From: Phialophora verrucosa
Lineage: Eukaryota; Ascomycota; Eurotiomycetes; Chaetothyriales; Herpotrichiellaceae
Direction: 5' to 3'
NCBI GenBank assembly: GCA_002099365.1
Contig: MSED01000006.1
Coordinates: 1,550,001 to 1,614,000, forward strand
Length of the DNA stretch: 64,000 nt
Within the stretch, counting starts at the first letter, position 1; every line of letters starts with the position of its first letter. Below, piece after piece: positions 8,273 to 17,644 of the stretch. Below the pieces are notes generated by a model, which saw only the letters and a program-made list of their open reading frames with translations, made no database searches and was not told the origin of the DNA. The translations under genes were made by a program, and so were the position numbers.

Positions 8273-11200
8273 ATGCGAAGGGCGGTAACACAGAAGGTTC
8301 GTGCCTCTCCAACTACAGGAATATCGCATGGTACATATTAACTTCCATGCAGCTACTTCAAGGTCAAGACATCTGCTTCTTTTGCGCATTTAGACATGGC
8401 ACCGAGTCTCAGGTTATCAAGTCGCTACAACCGCAGCGGCGCCTGTACAGGGCGGCCAATCCTTCGAAGCGTCCTGCCGGAGCAGCAGTAGCCCGTATAG
8501 AAGAAGAGGAGGATGTCGCCCTTCCAGCACGAGAACTCCTCGGCTGGAAATGTCGTTGCAACCATGTCAACAAGCCGGCAAGGTCAGACTGTACAATATG
8601 TATGAGCCCACGGCCTCAGAATGTCCAGATGGTCTACAGAGACCTTAATCCGCCCCCGCCTGACCAATTTGCGACTCCTACTTTGAACGCACGCCACCGA
8701 GCGGCCCCTGCAAGCCCTGCGGACCCGAACTCGATATCTGCGATCCTGTCTCGCGGGCAACAGGGTTCCCAGGCAGCGACCTGGAGTCGCACTCGACCAG
8801 ATTTGCAGACCAGAAGTTCACAACCTCAGTCCGCTGTCCAATCGCCTTCCAGAAGCCGGAGTCATGGTGTCGGTCGCGGTACTGATAACCCTCCAACTGA
8901 GAGGAACTGGAGGAATGAACAACGTGGAGGGGCTTCCGCATCTGAGCGACCATTCAGATACCAGGATCAGCGAGCGCACCCTGCCGAACCGAGGATAAGA
9001 GGAATCAGTGCCGCCGACCGAGCATACCAAGAGCCTGGACGGTCGTCACCACTATCTAGGACGTCCAATGCTTTGAGGACTCGGGCAGGTGAGAATGCGG
9101 TGACGAGCGAATCTCGCCGCCAGAACTTCCCCCAAAGTAGAATAGGCGCAGCGATTGGAAGGACTACTCAGCCCCTCTCCCCGAGGGCAGCACCTGAGTT
9201 CGAGTCCGCTCCTACTGAGCCACAAACTTGGACGCCCATGGGTCCAGCAACACCAAGGCGGCCGCCGCAACAACGTGTGGCGGGTAGGGACGCGGATGGT
9301 AGGGGAACTCGTGATAACATTCGTATTTGGCGACCTGGAATGGATGGCTCTGCCCATCCACAGCGATCCACAGATCAACGCTTAGGTCGGGAACGACGTA
9401 CTCAAGCAGCGAGTGGAGATTCCCTCCCGCCAGCAAGCATCGATGAGCAAGCTGGTATGTTAGACGATGGACCGCTTGTGGATGAAACAGAGGACGACTG
9501 GCGCAAACGGAAAACAACGGGTGGCAAGGAGCGTGACAGGAGAGCTCGACTCTATGAAATCGAGGAGGACGAGCCGCTTCAGGTATCCCGACCAGCTAAA
9601 GCCCCTAGTACAAGAAGAGGCAGTATTTCTCGCGGCAGCTCCGGGGGTTTTGATTTCGACCCAGATCTCGCCGAGGAATTCCTTGATGAAAGAAAGAGGC
9701 GAAAGAAAAAAGGCAAACAAGCCAAAGCTTCCCAACAGCCAGCCCGGCCGGAGATCGTTTTACCCGAGTTCATCAGCGTGGAGAAGCTGGCGCAAGGCCT
9801 CAAAGTTAGGCTGCCCCAGTTTCTCCGCAAGCTTGAAGAGGAAGGATTTGAAGGTGCCAGATATGACCATGTTCTGGACTCTAGCACGTCCGCCATGTTC
9901 GCAGAGATCTACGGGTTTGAGCCTGTAATCAAAGCAATCGATCAAACGGGGGATATTTTCCCTCGCCCGCCACCAGAAGACCCTTCTGTCTTGCCCCCTC
10001 GGCCTCCAGTTGTTACCATCATGGGTCATGTCGATCACGGGAAGACGACAATATTGGACTACTTCCGAAAGGCGAACGTGGTGGCATCAGAGCATGGTGG
10101 TATCACGCAACACGTCGGTGCCTTCTCCGTGACGATGCCCGGGTCGGAGCGCAACATCACATTCCTCGACACTCCCGGACATGCGGCCTTCTTGGAGATG
10201 CGTCGAAGAGGTGCCGTCGTGACGGACATCGTGGTCCTGGTCGTCGCCGCAGACGACAGTGTCAAGGCTCAAACTGTCGAGGCTATTAAGCATGCCCGTG
10301 AGGCTGGCGTACAGATGATTGTGGCAATTAACAAAGTCGACAAACCTGGGGCCGATGTTGAACAAGTCAAACGTGATCTGATGCAACACGACATAGTTGT
10401 AGAAGATTTCGGTGGAGAATACCAAGCCATCCCTGTCAGCGGAAAGACAGGTCGTGGAATGGATGACCTTGAGGAAGCAATACTCACTTTGGCTGACGTC
10501 GCCGACTTCCGCGCCGAGGATGATGGACCAGCCGAAGGTTGGATCATCGAGAGCAGGGTAGGTGTCACTGGTCGTGTGGCCACGGTATTGGTGCGTCGCG
10601 GTACATTGAGACCAGGTGACTTCATTGTTGCCGGTACAACCTGGGCACGCGTGCGAACCTTGAGAAACGATGCTGGCGAATTAATTGAAGAAGCACCTCC
10701 CGGAACTCCTGTGCAGCTTGACGGCTGGCGAGGCGACGACCCTGAAGCTGGACTCGAAGTGTTGCAGGCAGAGAACGAACAACGAGCCAAGGAGGCGATA
10801 GCCGTGCGAAAGGAAAGACAAGAAGCAGCTTGGGAAATGGACAATATGGCCGCGATCAATGCTTCACGCACGGAAGACGCTGTCGCACGAGCCAAAGTTC
10901 TCGAATGGGAGAAAGAGCAGGGCTACCTGTCCATGGGGTACAAGAGACGTCCCAAGGACAATGAGGGCTGGGTCGAGAAAGGGTCTTCAGGAGCTCAACT
11001 TGTCCATTTCGTCATCAAAGCCGATGTAGCTGGCAGCACTGAAGCTTTGGTGGCTGCTGTCAGCGCAATCGGCAACAATGAAGTGCGGGCAAATATTGTC
11101 CACAGCGGCACTGGAAATCTCACTGAATCGGATATCAAAATGCTAGCGGCCACGGGAGAAGTCGCGTACGCGATCTCCTTCAATCAGCCCATCGATGGGG

Positions 11201-11677
11201 ACATACGACAGCTTGCGGCCGCTGCTCGCATCCAGATCCTGGACCACAACATCATTTACAAGGTGACTGACGATGTCACCGACAAGGTCAGTGCAGAACT
11301 GCCGCCAATCGTCACTCAGCGCGTGTTAGGAGAAGCAGAGGTGGGAGACATTTTCGACATCAAGATTAAGAAAGGTTCTATGAAGATTGCTGGATGTCGC
11401 GTGACCAATGGTACCATTCGCCGCTCGGAGAAGGTCCGGGTGCTCAGGAAAGGCGAAGTGATCTATACTGGTAAGTGGTATTGGTTCCAGATGTGGCTTT
11501 CTATCAGCTGACAACCTTCTAGGCACGCTCAACTCGTTCAAGAATATCAAGAAGGATGTCACGGAAATGCGCAAGGGCTCTGAATGCGGTATGGGCTTTG
11601 AGAACTGGGACGCATTTGAAGTGGGCGATCAGATCCAGTCGTTCGAGGAACACACCGAGAAACGCACGTTGCATTAG
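8273..11677 (+). CDS. Mitochondrial translation initiation factor IF-2
   Basis: Three exons, 8273-8296, 8353-11470 and 11523-11677, give 1098 residues. The GTPase delivers initiator tRNA to the mitochondrial small subunit. The G domain begins at GHVDHGKTT (about 566-574), followed by DTPGH and the NKVDKPGAD motif; domains II-IV follow and the C-terminus continues through the last exon to KRTLH. The long N-terminal ~480 residues are Arg/Ser/Pro-rich and probably disordered. Near the start, W73 and C75/C77/C88/C91 form a RanBP2-like zinc finger. The open frame extends to 8263, but that codon is GTG; the ATG at 8273 spliced through a 56-nt intron (GTTCGT..CAG) gives MRRAVTQKLLQGQDICFFC, which I prefer. 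The 5' end is less certain than the rest. Confidence 0.92.
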
Positions 11678-12355
11678 CGCTAGGTCCTGCCTGATTTAAC
11701 CAACGCCGTGAGAAGACCACGTTTCAGACCAGGAAGCTGGCATGCTGCGGCACAATCAGCGAGATGAAACAGACGGGGAAAACTGGGCGGCGGCTCTGCG
11801 GCAACGACCAAGGCGCAAGGCTGGCCTCTAGCACTCCGGCCGCTTATTTCTCCGGGCGCCCCCGGCCTATCGACCGCCTCTGAACAGCCTGTCTTGGCGG
11901 CACCTCCACCCGCCCGGAACGATCTTGGGCCTGTCCTGGACTACTTGGTCGATCAGCTCACCACCAACCATCCTACACTCCGCCCTTTGTTCCCGACAGC
12001 ACAACGATTCTCACAACACCTTTTCGCACACGTTGCCCATGTTTCACAGAATAGAAGAAACATGTTTCAATCAGCAATTATAGACTCGCAACATGCGACG
12101 GACGCCCAGCGCTCGAGGCCAGATTGCAATCTGCCACGCGTCTAAATGGGATACTTCAAGAGCTATCTCGAAGTCTCTCAGTGCAGAATGCATCACAAAC
12201 ATTTCACTTGCATCACTTGGAGTTTTCCTGGCTACGAATTTCCTTTGTGCTTGTACACCAGTTTCCACCTTCTTGTACGGTTTGATCCTCCCTCTCGTTC
12301 CTGACCGAGCCTCCATTCTACTTCAGCCTCCCCGTGCAATACTGCTGGATCAGAT
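11678..12355. other. Intergenic, no gene seen
   Basis: 678 bp between IF-2 and the secreted protein gene. Short frames at 11894-12145 and 12093-12446 run through it but lack family features. The second overlaps the true signal-peptide exon in another frame. This stretch should hold the IF-2 terminator and the promoter of the secreted protein. Confidence 0.5.
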
Positions 12356-13939
12356 ATGCATTTCCTTGCTTTCTCATTGGCGCTTTTTGTTCTGCTATCA
12401 TCTACATTGGCTGGACCAATTCAGAGGTACGTTTTTCCCTGCATAGACCGAGTCTCCTGTTAATGTTTCCACAGACCAGATAATGTAATTCGTCATTCCA
12501 GCCAACCTCAAGCACGCTACGTGGTCAACGGCATTTCATTAACGCCCCGATGGCTGCGGAGGCGGCAAGCTCCAACAGATCCTGCGAATGCGGCAGCCGC
12601 GACAGAGACAGCCTCGACGCCGAATGCCTCAGTGACACCAACTGGAAGCGGCACGGAGAATGGTGCAGTTCCTGCTGTGGGCGTTGGAGGCACAGATAAC
12701 AGAAGTTTACTGAGTCTGTTAACTCAGACGACCGTCGAGCCAGCGACACAAATTGCCACACAGGCTGCTACCTCTACCGAGACGCAGACAGCGAGTTCTC
12801 CAGATAGCACTGCCGCGTTGCAGACTGGAAACGGAACAGATGATAGTATTGGACAAGCGACAGCGACAGAGTCATCTTCTTCTACACCTGACAGTACCGC
12901 GCCTACTCAGACGGGAAGTGGGACAGAAAACGGAGCAGTCCCTGCCGTGGGAGTCGGAGGGGATAATACCAGCGTGTTGAGCATTTTGACACAGACTACC
13001 ATCCAGCCAGCTACTCAGACAGCTGTAGCTCCAGAGGCAACGACTTCCACAACAGACAGCTCCCCAACCACAAAGACCGCCTCAGCCGAGCAGCAGGACA
13101 CAACCGCTACATCCCAGGCACCCGGCACAGGAACAGCTATCCAGCGAAATACAGTACAAGCCGAAACACAAGACCAACCAACCTCAACGACCACCGTGCA
13201 AGCTCAGACGACCGTCTTTGCGACCTCTGTCGTCACTGCCGAAGTCACTGCCACAGCTTCAGCAACATCGTCCCCACCGGACTCGGAAGCATCTCCAGCA
13301 CCAGTACCTCAACCCTCTCCAGACACAAGAGACGAGCAACCAGATCAGACACCCGGCACCGAATCCATCACCGTTGTCTTCGTCACTGTAAGCCCCACTT
13401 TCACGGGCCCTATCGGCGGATACACGACCTTGAGTCCCGATGCAAACGGGAATGCTGCAACCGCTCTACCCACGGAGTCCGAGTCTCAGTCAACTGCCCT
13501 TTCGGCGTCCACAACAGTAGTGAGCACCATCCCGCTAGGACTAGCAAGCATACCGGATACGCCTCTGGCGTCATCGGCCGAGGAACCAAGTCCAACGATC
13601 CTCGCGACGACGACTCCAGCACCAGAGCCAGAGCCGGCCCCAGCCGCTGACGCCACACCCGCGACAACGGCATCGGCATCGGCATCGACGGCGACAGGAG
13701 CAACCTCTCCATTCGAGACGACCCTAGATCCAAATCCCAGTCCGAGTCCCAGTCCCAGTCTCGACCCATCAACGCCGTCTGACGGCCTCGCCGTCGTGCC
13801 CGTCACGGTCACGAACATCCAAGCCGCGGTGACGCAGACTGTCACGGAAACGGCGCAGATCACCACGACGGCGACGGAAACGGTGCGCGAAACAGCGACC
13901 GTCACGATCACTCAGAAGCTATTGATCTCGGCGGGATAG
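12356..13939 (+). CDS. Secreted Ser/Thr-rich low-complexity protein
   Basis: Two exons, 12356-12426 and 12502-13939, give 502 residues. The 3' frame has no ATG at its 5' end (its first usable codon is GTG at 12521), so a spliced upstream exon is needed. The ATG at 12356 encodes MHFLAFSLALFVLLSSTLAG, a textbook secretory signal peptide, and the 75-nt intron (GTACGT..CCAG) keeps frame. The mature protein is dominated by Ser, Thr, Ala, Pro and Gln, as in heavily O-mannosylated wall or secreted proteins. A block containing SGTENGAVPAVGVGG and then LLTQTT/ILTQTT-xx-PATQ occurs twice (about residues 70-105 and 158-195). The C-terminus is Thr/Val-rich and ends KLLISAG without a convincing GPI signal. 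Function is unknown. Confidence 0.8.
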
Positions 13940-14444
13940 TGTGTGTGTAGAGTGGGACTGCCTGATTATCTCTTGGAGGTGGAAGGGAATGGGAACTTGG
14001 ATTTGGATTGGGGGTCATAGATATAATGTTATGTACAGGACTGTAATTGCGGCTTGCTGTTCGCAGCCCAGCCAATGGATATGCTATATGCTATATGCTA
14101 TATGCTATATGCTATTTGCTATATGCTGCATGCATCCAATCTGATCTGCCTAGGCTTTGGGCCTGGAGTACCGCAATACACGTTGGAGGTACATGTACAT
14201 ATATCTGACGGTGCGCATGTCGAACAGAAGCGAGCAGTAGTAGATCAAGTGAGCTTCAGGGGACACTATTGAGAATGAATGGTCGGCACAGCATTCAACA
14301 TCATTTTGTATGTAGACGTTTGCTGTGCGATCGGGAGTCTTGCGTATGAGTTGACATTGACTACCGACTGAGACTCACTCACATTCGCGTCTCTGCCGTT
14401 CCGAGCTACTACTCGGGGGTTTATGTGCGGTATTATTGCAAGCT
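13940..14444. other. Convergent intergenic region with heptamer repeat
   Basis: 505 bp between the 3' ends of the secreted protein and SLY1. It contains a seven-unit ATATGCT tandem repeat at 14079-14127. Nothing else is visible. Confidence 0.6.
14079..14127. repeat. ATATGCT heptamer tandem repeat, 7 units
   Basis: Seven consecutive copies of ATATGCT, the sixth reading ATTTGCT, lie in the 3' intergenic space between two convergent genes. It is a simple minisatellite; no function is inferred. Confidence 0.9.
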
Positions 14445-16637
14445 TCAGCCCTCCTCGCCCAACCTCACCAATTCGCTCAGGAAGCCCTCACCGTTCACCA
14501 GCTCGGTGCTCCCGTACACGACCCGTCTCGCACGCGCTTGGGCATTGCCTAGCCCGGCGCCACCTCTCCCATCAGCACCCAGCCCACTCGTCCGCTTGAC
14601 CCATTCCTGGAGATTGCCGTATTCGTCCATACTCCCTCCCCCGACAGTGAATACGATCGCTTCGGAATAGCCTTGCCGTCGCTGGCCGAAACTGGCGTTC
14701 ATGCCCGCTTGGCTTACACCTTGTCCACCGCCTGTGCCAGGCCGTGAGGTGGTTGAGCCACTGCTCCCAGCAATCCCGCGTGCGTGCGTCGAGCGAGGAT
14801 CGAAGTATAAATATCCCTCAGTCTTGGCGATCGCACTGGAACTCGCTGCCGGCGGGTCCATTATTGACTCGACAATCTTGGTCACTGTCAAATCGCGGTT
14901 TACGGGGAGGAAGTTCTTGACACCGGAGACGAGAGACTCGAGGTTCACGTTCCCGAAGGTGGTGCCTAGAGCGGTGGAGGAGAGTTTATCGGTGAAGTTT
15001 TTGGAGAGGGCTCCGAGGCCGCCGAACAGGGGGACGGATGACTGTGGTTGGGAGGTGTTTGTTGGTGCGGTCGAGGAGAGCATACTTCCTTTTGTTTCCA
15101 GGCGTACGTTGGAGATGTGTTTGATTGCGGCGACAGACCCGCCTGCACCGGCTGCAGTCAATGCGGACTCGAATTCTTGGAGTTCCGATTTCGACGGTTC
15201 GCGGTCCACGCTGAGGTACCAGATGATGAAAATCCGCAGCTTGTCGAGCGCATTGTTACCTTTGTCTTCAGACTTGATCAGCGCGAGCATCTGATCGGCC
15301 GTTTGTTTCGTGATATTCTCTTCTAACTGGAAGAAATTGTCGAGCTGGCGCTCTTTTATCCCTTTTAGCAACGCAGTTGCGATGTTCATGTGCATGTCTA
15401 GCGTGGCTTTTCTTTCGCGCAATTCGGGCAACAGTGTTATTGCCGCCTTGAGGTGTGCTGCAGAGGCGGAGCCGCTGTCATTGAGATCTTCAATGCTGTT
15501 AACTCCCGTCTTTTTTGTCACTTCTTCGGCATCAGTCTTGTATTTTGTGAGTTCTTTGTCGATGTCCTCGGCAACTTGAGGGAAGGGTGCACTGGCGTTG
15601 CGGGCCCAGAAGAAATCGCTCGCGTTGAGGTCGTATGCGCGGGGCTTGGCTTCCGGGTTTGTTTCGTCCGCGACATCGACTGTGATACGGTTGAGGTGCA
15701 TATTCAAGACGTCGTGAACGAGGGACTGGTACGTCCAAGAGTGGGAGAGCATCGGGACAAGGTCGATGTTTCGATCGAGTATTATCAAGACGGGTCTCGA
15801 AGGCGTCGAGTATAAATTGGCCCCAGAGGCTTTCGACGAAAACAAATTGTCTTTCGAGTTGAGGACGTGATCTCGTAGTTTTCGATCGAGCTTTGTTGCT
15901 ATCATCTTTGCCAGCTCGGTCGGGGGACATCGTATGATAGGGACTGAGCCCATTGTGACACTGACGCTGAATAGCCCGCTCACTATCCTATCAATGGCCG
16001 CGTCTTGTGCCTCCTCTTGAACTTTCGCACTATTAAATGTCCAGTACGACTCTTTCCCCATTCCCAGGCTGAACAAATCCGGTTCAGCAACAATAAAATT
16101 CAGGTATTGGTCGTACACTTGCGCGATCGATTCCGCTGTGTTTGTCGAGGCCACCTGCGCGGCGAAGTCTTCGAGAAGGGGGCGAGGGATCGAGGAAATG
16201 AAGTTGACATAGGCCGGGCTGTACAGCCCTCGGGAGAGATCGGAGCATATGAGCTGGATGTTTTCTCGAGTCGGTTCGACGAGGTAGAGGACCGGTACAT
16301 CGGGGATGGGGTACCGTGGGGAGTTTATGGACAAATGTATCGTGACGCCCTTACTGCGAAGGTCATTGACCCGTAAGACGCTGCTTATGATATCTCGTCC
16401 AAGGCTGTCAAACACGAGGACTTTCCATATAGGCTCCCCATTCTCGTTGAGCAGAGAAGTCGTTGCAGATCCTGTTGCGGCGTCGCCGTTTGTCGTCGAG
16501 GACTCATCGTGATTCAGGCTTAATATTCGTTCGATAGATGCTAGGAATAGTGAGTCTCCCACGCCGCACAGGGAGTGTTTCGAGAACGGGGGCTCACCTA
16601 TCTGACGATCCCGCAGTGTCAGGGCCCGGGTAGCCAT
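14445..16637 (-). CDS. SLY1, Sec1/Munc18 protein of ER-Golgi traffic
   Basis: Two exons, 16598-16637 and 14445-16540, give 711 residues. SLY1 binds the syntaxin Sed5 and promotes SNARE assembly for vesicle fusion at the Golgi. The N-terminus MATRALTLRDRQIASIERIL is formed only after removing a 57-nt intron (GTGAGC..CTAG, 16541-16597). That intron is a multiple of three without stop codons, so the unspliced frame stays open and would insert 19 foreign residues. The Sec1 core follows: KVLVFDSLGRDIISSVLRV, PDVPVLYLVEPT, RPVLIILDRNIDLVPMLSHS and SWTYQSLVHDVLNMHLNRI. Length is somewhat above the usual ~650-700. It is head to head with the PNUTS-like gene. Confidence 0.95.
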   Translation of the reverse strand: MATRALTLRDRQIGEPPFSKHSLCGVGDSLFLASIERILSLNHDESSTTNGDAATGSATTSLLNENGEPIWKVLVFDSLGRDIISSVLRVNDLRSKGVTIHLSINSPRYPIPDVPVLYLVEPTRENIQLICSDLSRGLYSPAYVNFISSIPRPLLEDFAAQVASTNTAESIAQVYDQYLNFIVAEPDLFSLGMGKESYWTFNSAKVQEEAQDAAIDRIVSGLFSVSVTMGSVPIIRCPPTELAKMIATKLDRKLRDHVLNSKDNLFSSKASGANLYSTPSRPVLIILDRNIDLVPMLSHSWTYQSLVHDVLNMHLNRITVDVADETNPEAKPRAYDLNASDFFWARNASAPFPQVAEDIDKELTKYKTDAEEVTKKTGVNSIEDLNDSGSASAAHLKAAITLLPELRERKATLDMHMNIATALLKGIKERQLDNFFQLEENITKQTADQMLALIKSEDKGNNALDKLRIFIIWYLSVDREPSKSELQEFESALTAAGAGGSVAAIKHISNVRLETKGSMLSSTAPTNTSQPQSSVPLFGGLGALSKNFTDKLSSTALGTTFGNVNLESLVSGVKNFLPVNRDLTVTKIVESIMDPPAASSSAIAKTEGYLYFDPRSTHARGIAGSSGSTTSRPGTGGGQGVSQAGMNASFGQRRQGYSEAIVFTVGGGSMDEYGNLQEWVKRTSGLGADGRGGAGLGNAQARARRVVYGSTELVNGEGFLSELVRLGEEG

Positions 16638-17644
16638 GGTGGCAGCGACTATGTGTGCGCAGAATGATCAATGTTTTGGTGTGGGTAGGTGTTCATCTTG
16701 GACTGTCCAGTCTCGAGATCAAGAGACACCTTTGCATTTCGAAGGCGCGATCACATTGGATGGTATGGCTCTTCCTGAACAAAGCACCTGGTTATGCCAC
16801 TGCAGGGTCAAAGCATATGCATCTTGGCAAGACTGACGGCAATCTGTCATTTGCGGCGCGCTAGTCCGGGGCACCAGCCCGCTTGGGTTTAGGCGTGAAC
16901 CATCCATCTCATTCAATCTCGACTCCCTCACTTGACTTCTCTTCTCACTTCTTCATCACAAACACTCACCCACGATAACCCTCGTCTTCCTCTTCTCACT
17001 CTGTAATCTTGTTCCTTGACACTCTCCGACAGTGGTCTGTAATAAGTGACATTGAATGGTCTTCCATCTTGCATCACGCATACTTGGGCTGGAGTCGGGG
17101 TGTTGAGGTTGACGTGACTGCGGCGTGTTTGCTCAGCACCTAATATTGATTTATTACGCCCGCAAAGTGCTCTGAGCAGTCTCGTACGGCTCATCGGTGA
17201 CGGGCGGACTGAGTGCATCTAGTGTCTTTTTCTCCCAGGCTGGTCAATACTAGAAAGTGCGTTCTCGGTTGAGAGGGTTGTTTGTCCCAAGGCAATCACA
17301 AAACAAGGGGGCGGGCGGTTCTGCAGGCTTCTGGGTGCAGACAATCAACCACCATCATCGGTTTCCAGGTTTCTGGATTGGCAGCACAATAACCTAACCC
17401 ACTGCGTACCGGAACGGCAATTAATTCTACGATACCTCTCCAGCCTCATATCCTCATATCGCGCTGCAGGCCGGCAGTCGCCGCTGTTCCTTTCATGCAG
17501 CCGAGCGCGTGTTGCGGCCTGTGAGTGGCAACTTTTCTCGGCATAAGCCAAATTTTCCCACTCAGCACCGTTTGGGTTTGGTCAGTCCGGGAGTCTCACG
17601 TGCCGCGACAACGCACGTGATCTCGCTTCTCCAATTCTCGCTTA
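16638..17644. promoter_or_regulatory. Divergent promoter, SLY1 / PNUTS-like gene
   Basis: About 1 kb between the two start codons. Close to the PNUTS-like ATG there are two TCACGTG/CACGTGA boxes facing each other (17596-17620). Short minus-strand frames at 16928-17218 and 17345-17551 show no family features and are left out. Confidence 0.5.
17596..17620. promoter_or_regulatory. Paired inverted E-boxes (CACGTG)
   Basis: TCACGTG at 17596-17602 and CACGTGA at 17614-17620 form an inverted pair 24 bp upstream of the start codon of the PNUTS-like gene. CACGTG is the core for bHLH regulators such as Cbf1-type proteins. The paired spacing makes chance less likely; binding is inferred. Confidence 0.45.

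Noticed and set aside
8263..8352. IF-2 start at 8263 without intron
   Set aside because: The first codon there is GTG; the ATG at 8273 with a 56-nt intron gives a frame-closed start.
12093..12446. Separate 117-codon gene before the secreted protein
   Set aside because: It overlaps the signal-peptide exon in another frame, and its donor leaves the wrong phase for the downstream exon.
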